Shown piece by piece: positions 33,236 to 41,880 of a stretch of DNA of 64,000 nt. Positions within the stretch are counted from its first letter, which is position 1; each line of letters opens with the position of its first letter. The position numbers and the translations under genes were made by a program. Origin of the DNA: Aquimarina sp. TRL1 (GTDB taxonomy: Bacteria; Bacteroidota; Bacteroidia; Flavobacteriales; Flavobacteriaceae); the NCBI RefSeq assembly GCF_013365535.1, contig NZ_CP053590.1, forward strand, positions 1,850,501 through 1,914,500. Direction: 5' to 3'. Under the pieces are notes generated by a model. It was not told the origin of the DNA and ran no database searches. It worked only from the letters and a program-made list of their open reading frames with translations.

Positions 33236-34138
33236 TTATTTTACAAACAATGTGACTGTAGTATTTTCTTTTGAATACGTTATTCCCATTGGAGTAAGTA
33301 CCGTTTCTAATGCAATTTCCAGATCAGTATGAATAAACCCTCCGGTAAATATTTTTTCCTGTGGGATAGCACCTCGTACAAATGAGATATTGTATTGCCT
33401 TTCTATTTCGTCCAGTACTTCCCCCAGAGGAACACTATCAAACAGGCTTTCCCCTTTTTTCCATAAAGGTTCTGTATGAAGTGTTTTTTCTTCGGATATC
33501 TTTTTATTGATGACAGAGATCGTTTCTCCTTTTTCTAATTTTACAGAATAATCTTCGGCAGTAGTAACCTGTACTTTTCCTTCATAACAACTGACCTTGT
33601 ATTGATTGGCTCTGTCTTTTAGGTTAAATCTGGTTCCCAGTACTTTTACTTCTCCCGAGGTAGTGTGGACACTAAACTTTTCTCCTTTGGTAACAACGAA
33701 ATAAGCTTCTCCTGTAAGTTGAATTTCTCTGTTGTTCTGCCAGAAAAAACGTTTGTATCTAATAGAAGAAGCTGCATTTAACTCTACAGAACTTCCATCA
33801 GGAAGTGCAACAGTACGTTTTTCTCCATGAGCAGTAGAATGGGTGATGGTATTAAAAAACAATCCTATTATAAGCAGAATAGAAGCAGCTGCGCTAATTG
33901 TGTATAAAAGAGGTTTTAAACGTATTGTTTTCTTTGAGTGTTTTTTAGTAAGCTTATCAAAGGTATGTTGTAGTTGTTGTTCTTTTTCAAATGAAGGTGC
34001 TCTGAAATAAGTAAGTCCACGACGTATCTTTTCATATTCCTTGAATTCTGAAGTATTTTTGAAATCTTCCAATTCACTATCCGTAAGTTCATTGTTTAAC
34101 CATCGGGCTAAAAATGTTTCATTGTCTTGTTTTGACAT
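33236..34138 (-). CDS. FecR-type anti-sigma factor
   Basis: 300 residues. A cytosolic N-terminal anti-sigma helix bundle (FLARWLNNELTDSELEDF) is followed by a transmembrane helix (about 80-100, LLYTISAAASILLIIGLFF). The periplasmic FecR domain has VALPDGSSVELNAASSIRY, GEAYFVVTKGEKFSVHTTSGEVKVLGTRFNL and YEGKVQV. A C-terminal DUF4974 domain (PLGEVLDEIERQYNISF) follows. It should hold the ECF sigma factor encoded 195 bases upstream and release it when the STN domain of the receptor reports ligand. A palindrome lies ahead of its start. Confidence 0.9.
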   Translation of the reverse strand: MSKQDNETFLARWLNNELTDSELEDFKNTSEFKEYEKIRRGLTYFRAPSFEKEQQLQHTFDKLTKKHSKKTIRLKPLLYTISAAASILLIIGLFFNTITHSTAHGEKRTVALPDGSSVELNAASSIRYKRFFWQNNREIQLTGEAYFVVTKGEKFSVHTTSGEVKVLGTRFNLKDRANQYKVSCYEGKVQVTTAEDYSVKLEKGETISVINKKISEEKTLHTEPLWKKGESLFDSVPLGEVLDEIERQYNISFVRGAIPQEKIFTGGFIHTDLEIALETVLTPMGITYSKENTTVTLFVK

Positions 34139-34176
34139 AACATCCTAGTGTCGTGTTATTAATCAGTGATTTGATA

Positions 34177-34194
34177 TACTCGATACATCGAGTA
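34177..34194. promoter_or_regulatory. 18-bp perfect dyad upstream of fecR
   Basis: TACTCGAT-AC-ATCGAGTA, a perfect 8+8 palindrome, 39-56 bases before the fecR start. The size and place fit an operator. A related CTCGAT-A-ATCGAG hairpin occurs at 43532-43544. Confidence 0.45.
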
Positions 34195-34281
34195 ATACTT
34201 GCTTTAAGGATCCCCTAGAAATCAAAAAAGCATTTCTTATGTAATTCCTCGCATGTATACACAGAGGAGGTTTACTATCTA

Positions 34282-34315
34282 AACAATTCATAAGCTAAAT
34301 ACCCTACCTTTATTT
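34282..34315 (+). promoter_or_regulatory. ACCCTACC motif, copy C
   Basis: AACAATTCATAAGCTAAATA then CCCTACCTTTATTT, located 19 bases beyond the sigma stop and in the opposite direction to the sigma gene. Together with copy B it encloses the sigma gene as an inverted pair. Confidence 0.5.
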
Positions 34316-34333
34316 TGATAAAATATGGTTTGC

Positions 34334-34846
34334 CTATATGTTTTTTATGGTTTTTCGCAATGATTTTAAGGCATTGTGCATTCTTTTTTCAACGGCCTTA
34401 ACGGATATTTCCAGCATTTCTGCGATTTCCCTATATGTTTTCTTGTCAATTCTGTTTAATAAAAAAACCTCACGTTGTCCATCAGGAAGTTGAGAGATGG
34501 ATCGTTGTAACTTATCCATGAACTCTTTTTCTTCAATAATAAAATCTGGAGATTCGAGGTTTTTATCTGTATGCGGTAAACTCGCATAGTGTAATTTTAT
34601 CTTTTTATGAGCAACCTGATTTAAAAAAAGATTGTTAGCGACCTTGTACAAAAAAGCTTTTGATTTTTCATAAATAATTTTTTTACAATTATCCCAAAGT
34701 TTGATGAATGCTTCCTGTATTAAATCCTCTGCCTGATCGACATCTCCACATTTGTAATACATATAATTACGCAGGGATTCGGCATTCGTTTCGAACACTT
34801 CGGTAAAGACTTTTTTCTCACAGATTGATTTAGGCGACGGGGTCAT
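34334..34846 (-). CDS. ECF RNA polymerase sigma factor (FecI-like)
   Basis: 170 residues with sigma region 2 (ESLRNYMYYKCGDVDQAEDLIQEAFIKLW) and region 4 (ISQLPDGQREVFLLNRIDKKTYREIAEMLEISVKAVEKRMHNAL). Length and neighbours (FecR, STN-type TonB receptor) identify it as a FecI-type sigma factor of the cell-surface signalling class. Copy B of the motif family lies 22-54 bases before its start, which suggests autoregulation or a common regulator with the receptor. It is divergent from the transglutaminase gene with 74 bases between starts. Confidence 0.92.
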   Translation of the reverse strand: MTPSPKSICEKKVFTEVFETNAESLRNYMYYKCGDVDQAEDLIQEAFIKLWDNCKKIIYEKSKAFLYKVANNLFLNQVAHKKIKLHYASLPHTDKNLESPDFIIEEKEFMDKLQRSISQLPDGQREVFLLNRIDKKTYREIAEMLEISVKAVEKRMHNALKSLRKTIKNI

Positions 34847-34867
34847 TACAATAAAAAAAAGAAGGTT

Positions 34868-34900
34868 TTAAGGTAGGGTGTATCCCCTTTCACCTGTTAT
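34868..34900 (-). promoter_or_regulatory. ACCCTACC motif, copy B (sigma leader)
   Basis: On the minus strand: ATAACAGGTGAAAGGGGATA then CACCCTACCTTAA. 27 of 33 bases are identical to copy A ahead of the receptor gene. It sits in the 74-base divergent region between the sigma and transglutaminase genes. Confidence 0.6.
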
Positions 34901-34920
34901 AAAGCCAAAAATAGCAGTTT

Positions 34921-36483
34921 ATGAGTTTTAAAACAAATATTGTTCTTTTGATGTCAATTCTGATAGTGGTTGTCGTATCTATTAGCTTCAAATTAGACCC
35001 TATTCTAAAAAGCTATGACGCATTCAATGCAGAAGAAGTGTACACGGTTACATATGATTATTTTCTAAAATCTTCTGATGCGAATACTTATGTAAAAACA
35101 TATTTACCACAAACAAATGACAGACAGCGAATTTCTGTAGAAAATGTAAGTAAGGATAGTACACTCGTCTTTTCTGAAATAACAGACTATAAAGGGAACA
35201 ATAGAGGGCATTGGGAAACAGAACTATCAGATTCATATTATTCATTGAACTATGAATTTACATTCGAAGGAAAAGCAAAAGAATTCTCTATTCCTGCTAA
35301 TTTCTCTCGGGATATGTCTACAGATGCAGAGTATCTTCGACCGGGTAAGTATATCCAATCAGATGACGACCGAATTAAACAATTAGCCATACAGCTGGGA
35401 AGCTCAGCAAAAAACGATAAAGAACGAATCAGTGCATATTATGAGTATGTACTCTCAATACCTTCGGCCCCTATTATTACGCTGACAGATGCCTTAACTG
35501 CTATAGAGCAGAACAGAGCTTCGTGTAATGGAAAGAGTCGACTTTTTGTAGCATTGTGTAGGAGTGCTGGATATGCCGCGAGGATTAAAGGAGGGATCAT
35601 TTTGCAAAATGTAAATAAAAGAGTTTCTCATGTATGGGCAGAGTTATGGATCAATAAAGAGTGGGTGCCTTTTGATGCACTGAATAATCACTACGCATAT
35701 CTGCCATCAAATTATTTAGAGATTTATAACGGAGATGAATTTTTGATAACGCACACACCTCGTATTCAGTTTGATTATGAGTATCAAATAAAAAAAGTAT
35801 ACCAGATTCCTTTTTTCAATATGACATCAGACGAATTAAAGAGTCTTACCGGATTTACTTTATGGAGTCTGATAGAAGGAAATGCAAAACAATTTCCAAT
35901 TCATCTGTTATTGTTATTACCAATAGGAGGTTTGTTGGTCGCTTTTCTAAAAAACATAGTAGGAATTAAGACGTTTGGAGTATTTCTACCGGTTTTAATA
36001 GCTTTTTCCTTGATGAAAATAGGGGTTTTTGTAGGGGTACTTTCTTTAATAGCACTGATTCTTTGTGTAGGGTTAGTCTCTTATCCTTTTGATAGAATGG
36101 GGTTGTTGTATACTCCGAAATTGGTCATTTCTCTTGTTATTATTGTCTCCATTATGATTGGAGCAATTTATATAGGTATGAAAAATGAAATTCCCTGGCT
36201 GACCACTTTTGCCACCTTTCCGATTATTATTCTGACCATCACATCAGAACGATTTTCCAGAACCATTATAGAAGAAGGGTATAGGACAGCGATTGATCGA
36301 CTTTTACAAACCTTGTTAGCAACTGTGATTTGTTATGTAGTTGTCTCCCGACCATGGTTGCCGTCTGTTTTAATTGTATTTCCGGAATTAATCCTTCTGG
36401 TTATTGTGGCTTCCACCTGTCTGGGACGATATATCGGAATTCGATGGGTAGAGTTTTATCGCTTCAGGTCGATACTAAACTAA
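34921..36483 (+). CDS. Transglutaminase-like protein fused to seven transmembrane helices
   Basis: 520 residues. A membrane anchor (9-24) precedes an extracytoplasmic region of about 300 residues with a transglutaminase fold. Its catalytic triad appears complete: Cys202 (ASCNGKS), His237 (VSHVWAELW) and Asp252 (PFDALNN). The last 200 residues hold about seven helices in the 7TM-transglutaminase pattern (VAFLKNIVGIKTFGVFLPVLIAFS). This family is often called 'inactive transglutaminase fused to 7TM', but here the triad is kept. It is typically encoded next to an ATP-grasp alpha-L-glutamate-ligase-like gene, which lies 422 bases downstream, and was predicted to modify or handle envelope peptides. 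Confidence 0.82.
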   Translation: MSFKTNIVLLMSILIVVVVSISFKLDPILKSYDAFNAEEVYTVTYDYFLKSSDANTYVKTYLPQTNDRQRISVENVSKDSTLVFSEITDYKGNNRGHWETELSDSYYSLNYEFTFEGKAKEFSIPANFSRDMSTDAEYLRPGKYIQSDDDRIKQLAIQLGSSAKNDKERISAYYEYVLSIPSAPIITLTDALTAIEQNRASCNGKSRLFVALCRSAGYAARIKGGIILQNVNKRVSHVWAELWINKEWVPFDALNNHYAYLPSNYLEIYNGDEFLITHTPRIQFDYEYQIKKVYQIPFFNMTSDELKSLTGFTLWSLIEGNAKQFPIHLLLLLPIGGLLVAFLKNIVGIKTFGVFLPVLIAFSLMKIGVFVGVLSLIALILCVGLVSYPFDRMGLLYTPKLVISLVIIVSIMIGAIYIGMKNEIPWLTTFATFPIIILTITSERFSRTIIEEGYRTAIDRLLQTLLATVICYVVVSRPWLPSVLIVFPELILLVIVASTCLGRYIGIRWVEFYRFRSILN

Positions 36484-36905
36484 AACTAATTAAGAAGAAG
36501 ATGCTATAGTTATAGAAGTAGGGGAAATGTAAAAAAAATGCTTCGCGAAAAACTATAATTCACACGAATAAAAAAACATGCTTTTATGGGCACTGCAAAG
36601 ATCGCTTGCAGGAAGCTCATAGGGAGTATACATCATTAATTAAAAACCAGGCGCTGTGAGTAGGGGTCATAATATAGGGTATTAGTAGTAAACAGATTTG
36701 TTGTAGCGATAAATTAGTTTAAACATGTATTCAATATAACCTTTTTATTGATTGCGGAATCCCTGTGAATCATCCTGGTTTTTTTAATAGAAAACAATCA
36801 AAACAACGAATAAAATGTAAAACACACATACTGATAATAAGGCTCTTTAAAACTGATCAACGTATTGTCCCATTAACCTAAAACAACCCATTAAATAAAA
36901 ATGCT
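36484..36905. other. Gap within the transglutaminase/ATP-grasp cluster
   Basis: 422 bases without a credible ORF. Only small hairpins (GCTT-GCAGG-AAGC near 36612) are visible, and no clear terminator or TAnnTTTG box. The ligase gene could have its own promoter here. Confidence 0.4.
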
Positions 36906-37787
36906 ATGTTGAGTAAATTATTAAATATCAGAGCACATAAGACCTCCGGAATTGTGGGGTTGAATGAACGAAATTTAAAACTGATTTACCCTAATAACCC
37001 GAGGGAATATTATGTGTTGGCAGATGATAAAGTGCTGACTAAAGAAGTGTTGCAAATGAGCAATATTCCTTGTGCCCAAACATACGAAGTAATCCGAAGC
37101 AATAGTGAAATCAGAAGGAAGTGGAAAAATTGTTCCATGTATGATAAGATTGCTATTAAGCCAGCAAAAGGATCCGGTGGTGGTGGGATTATGATTTTAA
37201 AAAAGAATGAGAACGACAAGTGGATCAGTGGAGGAAGAGTTGTCGAAGAACGAGAAATTTTTCAGCATATGGCAGCCATTATAATGGGTTTTTTCTCTCT
37301 GGGATCAGATGATAAGGTATTAATAGAAGAATGTATTGAGCCTCATCCTTTTTTTCATGAAATATATCCAGAGGGTGTTCCTGATTTTAGAGTCATTTTA
37401 CTGAATCATGTTCCAATTATGTCCATGCTCAGGATGCCGACTGACAGATCTGACGGAAAAGCAAACTTACATCAGGAGGGGATTGGGATTGGAGTTGATA
37501 TGGAGAAAGGAACTTTATCAGAGGTATATGATGGGCACCGGTATTATAATTGCCATCCGGATAGCAAAGCAATTGTTTCAGGAGTAGCTATTCCATATTG
37601 GGATAAAATCCTTGAAATATCTATTGCAACGGCCAAAGCTTTTCCTCATAAATATTTAGGAGTTGATATTGTTATCGATAAGGACAAAGGTCCCCAAATA
37701 ATGGAAATTAATGTTCGACCAGGATTAGCTATTCAGTTAGTTAATAAAAAAGGCTTGAAAAAAGCCGGTACCTCATATAACAATTAA
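36906..37787 (+). CDS. Alpha-L-glutamate-ligase-like ATP-grasp protein
   Basis: 293 residues. ATP-grasp landmarks: AIKPAKGSGGGGIMIL (Lys and Gly-rich loop, about 79-95), VLIEECIEPH (about 140), the catalytic PDFRVILLNHVPIMSMLRMPT and EINVRPGLAIQLVN at the C-terminus. This is the RimK-related family that partners with 7TM-transglutaminase proteins in several phyla. RimK-type enzymes add glutamate or other amino acids to peptides or cofactors; the substrate here is unknown. The next gene starts 24 bases downstream. Confidence 0.87.
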   Translation: MLSKLLNIRAHKTSGIVGLNERNLKLIYPNNPREYYVLADDKVLTKEVLQMSNIPCAQTYEVIRSNSEIRRKWKNCSMYDKIAIKPAKGSGGGGIMILKKNENDKWISGGRVVEEREIFQHMAAIIMGFFSLGSDDKVLIEECIEPHPFFHEIYPEGVPDFRVILLNHVPIMSMLRMPTDRSDGKANLHQEGIGIGVDMEKGTLSEVYDGHRYYNCHPDSKAIVSGVAIPYWDKILEISIATAKAFPHKYLGVDIVIDKDKGPQIMEINVRPGLAIQLVNKKGLKKAGTSYNN

Positions 37788-37811
37788 TAAAAATACAATA
37801 GTAAAAGAAAC

Positions 37812-38942
37812 ATGATGAATAGATTAATAAGCCTTTTTATTCTGATAAGTAGTAATGCCATTGTTTTCTCGCAAGGGAAGCACAAATTTGAAGCGGGGAC
37901 ATCAGGCGGGTATGAGTATAATTATTTTAGAAGCCCTACAGAAATTAGTGTTGGAGAAGAAATATTGCATAAAGAAGACCTTATCTCCAGTAGTTTGTAT
38001 CAGGACCTGGAAATGAAATATAACTATCGCTATAAATCCAGAAAGAATAAGCTTCGGTTCGCAATTAATCCGTCTTCACGTATTTTCTATGAAAACATAG
38101 ATGATAGCTATTGGAATTTAAAAACAAAGGCAAATTATGAACATAAGTTTAGTAGAAAGTCAGGAGCATTTGTCGAAGGACGATTCGAAAGAATGAACAG
38201 AGAAGGATTGGGAGGAAGTCAAGATGTATTGATAAACCCATTGGGGTTTTCTAATTATGGAGTTTCTTCTGGGGTCTTTTTTGGGTTGATTAGAAGAAAT
38301 GAGTTAAAATTGGAGGCGTTTTATAACTTCAAAGATTTTGATGCATTTGGAGTACGGGATTTACAATATCAGGAATATGGAGGGACAATCTCTTCTGTAC
38401 AGAAATTCAGAACTAGAAAATTAACACATACGCTGGGGCTTTCTATTACATTAAAAAAGCGGATGTATGATACCTATAATGGGGACTCTTCTACCCCGGA
38501 AGGAATCAGGGATTGGGATTATGTCAAAGGAGTATTGAATTACGGGCTTCCGGTAAGTAAAGTACTGGAGTTCAAACCAGGATATACATATTATGTGAGA
38601 ATAGATAATTCCTCAGGGCGTTCTGGATTTAAACAATACGGACCAAAAATAGGATTGAAATACGATGATAAAACAACAACTATAAGAACATCTTTTTCGT
38701 ATATCACCAGAGAGTATTCAGATTTAGAGGCAAGAGATAATGAAGGGAAAACCGGGGAGAAGATAACTTATGGATATGCCAATTTCGGACTAAACGGAGC
38801 GCATAAAATAGGAAGGAATTTGTTTTTTACAGCTACTGTTTTTTCTAGAATCAGAAAAACAAATTATACAGATATTGCCGCTCGATCATTTAGAAACTAT
38901 AGAAATCAATATGTAGGCATAGGAATATTGTCAAAATTTTAA
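37812..38942 (+). CDS. Outer-membrane beta-barrel-like protein of the ATP-grasp operon
   Basis: 376 residues. A signal peptide (MMNRLISLFILISSNAIVFSQ; a second ATG is the next codon) precedes alternating hydrophobic/polar strands rich in Tyr, Phe and Arg. The protein ends ...YVGIGILSKF, with the terminal Phe typical of outer-membrane barrels. I recognise no named family. Because it is 24 bases behind the ATP-grasp ligase, its role is likely to display, export or sense the product of that system. Confidence 0.7.
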   Translation: MMNRLISLFILISSNAIVFSQGKHKFEAGTSGGYEYNYFRSPTEISVGEEILHKEDLISSSLYQDLEMKYNYRYKSRKNKLRFAINPSSRIFYENIDDSYWNLKTKANYEHKFSRKSGAFVEGRFERMNREGLGGSQDVLINPLGFSNYGVSSGVFFGLIRRNELKLEAFYNFKDFDAFGVRDLQYQEYGGTISSVQKFRTRKLTHTLGLSITLKKRMYDTYNGDSSTPEGIRDWDYVKGVLNYGLPVSKVLEFKPGYTYYVRIDNSSGRSGFKQYGPKIGLKYDDKTTTIRTSFSYITREYSDLEARDNEGKTGEKITYGYANFGLNGAHKIGRNLFFTATVFSRIRKTNYTDIAARSFRNYRNQYVGIGILSKF

Positions 38943-39014
38943 GATTTATTAGCAAATACAATATGGATTTATGGATGAAGCATTATTTTTGTGCTTTAAC
39001 AAAATAATTGACTT

Positions 39015-39371
39015 ATGTCCAGAGATGAACAATTGAAGGAGAGGTGGAAGACAGTGGTCAAAAAATTGTCCGATCAATTTGCAGATGGAGATACCTTGGA
39101 TTTAGATTCGATCATTTACCTTATTGGAGTTCAGGAGCTTGGTCAGGTCCATCGAAGTTTTAAAAAAGATGAGAAGCTAGACCTCATGCATATTGCTATT
39201 TGTAGATTGTTAGAACCATATGGGTACTATGAATTCGACTATTTTGACCAGGAAGGGTGGCCACATTATAAAATAAAAGAAAGATTACCGAATCTAAAAT
39301 CAGGAGAACAATCGATCCTGATGAAAGAGGCCATCGTCACCTATTTTTTAGAAAACGAATATATTCGTTGA
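39015..39371 (+). CDS. Small conserved-looking cytosolic protein, unknown function
   Basis: 118 residues, no signal, mostly helical: LKERWKTVVKKLSDQFADGDTLDLDSIIYLIGVQELGQ, a region with DEKLDLMHIAICRLLEPYGYYEFDYFDQEGWPHYK, then a short helix. Trp/Tyr-rich surface motif GYYEF-x-x-FDQEGWPHY is the most specific signature. I have no function for it. It precedes a strong terminator and pheS. Confidence 0.7.
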   Translation: MSRDEQLKERWKTVVKKLSDQFADGDTLDLDSIIYLIGVQELGQVHRSFKKDEKLDLMHIAICRLLEPYGYYEFDYFDQEGWPHYKIKERLPNLKSGEQSILMKEAIVTYFLENEYIR

Positions 39372-39413
39372 ATAAGGCAGGAATTAAGAGTTTTAATTCA
39401 GCTATATAAAAAT

Positions 39414-39464
39414 GATCCTTATTTTTTATCAGTGTTTTTTGATGAGAAATAAGGATCGTTTTTG
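39414..39464 (+). terminator. Intrinsic terminator before pheS
   Basis: GATCCTTATTT (39414-39424) pairs with AAATAAGGATC (39447-39457) and is followed by GTTTTTG. It isolates pheS from the upstream gene. Confidence 0.85.
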
Positions 39465-39508
39465 TTTCGATATACCAGAATATCAAAATATCGGGAAAGA
39501 ATCCTGAA

Positions 39509-39535
39509 TTTGATTCTTGAAATTCCTTAAATTTG
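39509..39535 (+). promoter_or_regulatory. pheS promoter
   Basis: TTTG (39509-39512), 15 bases and TAAATTTG (39528-39535), the latter an exact TAnnTTTG. The expected start site is about 39542, and the ATG at 39559 would have a leader of less than 20 bases. The 15-base spacing is a little short for the class. Confidence 0.6.
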
Positions 39536-39558
39536 CTGTCCTATATAAGAAAAACACC

Positions 39559-40578
39559 ATGATTGATAAGATCAAAGAGCACATTGAAGAAGTAGAAAAA
39601 TTTCAGGCAAAGACCAAGGAAGAATTAGAAGCATTCAGAATAAAATTCTTAGGAAAAAAAGGATTGGTTAATGATTTTTTTTCGGAATTTAAAAATGTTG
39701 CAAATGAGCAGAAAAAAGAATTTGGTCAGGTGGTGAACACGCTGAAAAATGTTGCTTTAGAACGCGTAGACAGCTTAAAAAACACGTTGGAATCCAAGGA
39801 AGAAGAAAAAGGAAGTTACGGAGATTTGACACGTCCTTCGGATCCGGTTTCTCTGGGAACCAGACATCCGATTTCATTGGTTAAGAATCAGATTATTGAT
39901 ATTTTTTCTCGTATAGGATTTAATGTGAGCGAAGGACCAGAGATTGAAGATGACTGGCATAATTTCACGGCGTTAAATTTACCCGAATACCATCCGGCAA
40001 GAGATATGCAGGATACCTTTTTTATTCAGACAGATCCTGATATTTTATTACGGACACATACCTCTTCCGTACAGGTGCGTTATATGGAGAACAATCAACC
40101 ACCTATTCGTACGATTTCTCCGGGTAGAGTATATCGAAATGAAGCAATTTCTGCAAGATCGCACTGTTTTTTTCATCAGGTAGAAGGACTCTATATTGAT
40201 AAAGATGTTTCTTTTGCAGATTTAAAACAGACATTACAGTATTTTACTACAGAGATGTTCGGGAAGTCTAAAATACGATTACGACCTTCTTATTTCCCGT
40301 TTACCGAGCCAAGTGCTGAGGTAGATGTGTATTGGGGATTGGAAACAGAAACAGATTATAAAATGACCAAAGGTACTGGTTGGTTAGAGATAATGGGATG
40401 TGGAATGGTTGACCCGAATGTTTTAAGGAACTGTAATATCGATCCTGAGGAATATAGTGGTTTTGCTTTTGGGATGGGGATAGACCGGATCGCATTATTA
40501 CTATACGGAATCTCGGATATCAGAATGTTGAGTGAAAATGATCTTCGCTTCTTAGAACAGTTCAAATCGGTATTGTAA
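39559..40578 (+). CDS. pheS: Phenylalanyl-tRNA synthetase alpha subunit
   Basis: 339 residues from the ATG at 39559, the start that begins [15 protein letters not shown], the normal helical arm; an upstream TTG would only add residues encoded by the promoter region. Class II aminoacyl-tRNA synthetase motifs: [47 protein letters not shown] and the motif-3 region [15 protein letters not shown]. It forms an alpha2beta2 enzyme with PheT, not encoded in this window. Confidence 0.96.
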   Translation: MIDKIKEHIEEVEKFQAKTKEELEAFRIKFLGKKGLVNDFFSEFKNVANEQKKEFGQVVNTLKNVALERVDSLKNTLESKEEEKGSYGDLTRPSDPVSLGTRHPISLVKNQIIDIFSRIGFNVSEGPEIEDDWHNFTALNLPEYHPARDMQDTFFIQTDPDILLRTHTSSVQVRYMENNQPPIRTISPGRVYRNEAISARSHCFFHQVEGLYIDKDVSFADLKQTLQYFTTEMFGKSKIRLRPSYFPFTEPSAEVDVYWGLETETDYKMTKGTGWLEIMGCGMVDPNVLRNCNIDPEEYSGFAFGMGIDRIALLLYGISDIRMLSENDLRFLEQFKSVL

Positions 40579-40614
40579 TATCACATATTGTATTTTGTTA
40601 AAGAAAAGAAATGT

Positions 40615-41010
40615 ATGAGGAAAGATATTGAAATCCCAAGAGTAGAGAACGTATATATTGCCGTTGTAAGAGAATGGAATGAGGAATTTTTAGCTCGGGA
40701 TTGGAATTCGTATATCATTAATGATAGGGATACTCCTATAGAGATGGTTTTGGTGGTTACAAAAGGATATGATAAGGATCGGAAAACATCCTTATTACGA
40801 CATGGGATTGGAACCATAGCAGCCAAATCCTCTGCGAAGATTGAAATGCTTCAGGAAGAACTACTAGCCATGAATAACGAGTTTTCGGTTACTTTTTTTG
40901 CCGAAGGGAAACTATTTGATAAAAAATATGTTTTCAAAAAAAATACAATTAATGAAAATGCCTTTCAGGATCTTCCGGTAATGGATCAAAAAGGAGTTCT
41001 TGTTAAGTAA
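40615..41010 (+). CDS. Unknown small protein downstream of pheS
   Basis: 131 residues from the ATG at 40615; a TTG nine codons earlier is possible. The sequence MRKDIEIPRVENVYIAVVREWNEEFLARDWNSYIINDRDTPIEMVLVVTKGYD... is compact and mixed alpha/beta, with a central GTIAAKSSAKIEMLQEELLAMNNEFSVTFF. No signal or membrane helix. Being 36 bases after pheS suggests co-transcription, but I do not recognise the family. A terminator about 100 bases further ends the unit. Confidence 0.7.
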   Translation: MRKDIEIPRVENVYIAVVREWNEEFLARDWNSYIINDRDTPIEMVLVVTKGYDKDRKTSLLRHGIGTIAAKSSAKIEMLQEELLAMNNEFSVTFFAEGKLFDKKYVFKKNTINENAFQDLPVMDQKGVLVK

Positions 41011-41104
41011 ACTATCTAAAAAGAATATACGTATAGGGATGTTTTAACCCTTGCTGTTGAGCAGCATTGTGTTGGATAGCTGACTATATGTCTAAATTAT
41101 AATA

Positions 41105-41142
41105 AAAAAAAGAAACTGCCTGAAGAGACAGTTTCTTTTTTT
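41105..41142 (+). terminator. Intrinsic terminator of the pheS transcript
   Basis: A-rich AGAAACTG (41111-41118) pairs with CAGTTTCT (41129-41136), extended by A/T pairs outside, with a ten-base loop and a long T-run. It works in both directions and also faces the minus-strand DUF3592 gene. Confidence 0.85.
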
Positions 41143-41233
41143 TATTATAGGTCGATTACGAGGAAATCATCTGGGGATATTTCATTATGTATTATATTAA
41201 TTGCGATAATGGCTACTTTTGAAGTAGATAAAT

Positions 41234-41662
41234 CTACGGAATGCTTTGATAGTTCACATATAGTGTCCAGAGTCCCCAAATTAAACTAATAATCCCAAGG
41301 ATCATAAAGCTATAGCCAAACCATTTCCACCCCCGAAGTGAAGATAATACATCATAATGTCCTGATTCATCTATAGTGTATAATACTTTTACTGTTGTGC
41401 CAATGTTATTTTTAGGAGCGCCATATCCCGTTTCTAATCTTGTAGTAATGTTTTTTCCTTTTTTATTCTTGAAAGTGACTTTTGGAAAATATTTAAAGTG
41501 ATCGTCCATATAATGTTCTACATAGTCTATGATTGTAGCATCTATTATTGTTCCTTTTTTGATCATGCGATTCAACCTTTTCAAATACCTTATACTAACT
41601 GTTATAAAGACTATGGCTATGGTTAATAGTACAAGTACCGGAAAAAGAGTCATATATTTCAT
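41234..41662 (-). CDS. DUF3592 membrane protein
   Basis: 142 residues. The layout is transmembrane helix (about 5-25), small extracytoplasmic or cytosolic beta domain with GTIIDATIIDYVEHYMDDHFKYFPKVTF, GYGAPKNNIGTTVKVLY, and a C-terminal helix (SFMILGIISLIWGLWTLY). The combination is typical of DUF3592 proteins, whose function is not known. It stands alone. Confidence 0.75.
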   Translation of the reverse strand: MKYMTLFPVLVLLTIAIVFITVSIRYLKRLNRMIKKGTIIDATIIDYVEHYMDDHFKYFPKVTFKNKKGKNITTRLETGYGAPKNNIGTTVKVLYTIDESGHYDVLSSLRGWKWFGYSFMILGIISLIWGLWTLYVNYQSIP

Positions 41663-41880
41663 ATTGGTTGTGGTTTATTAAAAGTGATAGTTATTGCTTC
41701 TTAGGGAAGAAGTCTAAGTGTAAAAGTCTTTATGTCAAGAGGAGAATTGTAAGGGGGTACGGCTGTCCAAACCATCTCCATCTTCTAAATGAAAAAGGGT
41801 TTTTGTGTGTCTGGTGACTTGAAAAGCATACGTCCTTAGTCTCGAGGGGTATGATCTATTCGATAAGGAAATATGATTGA

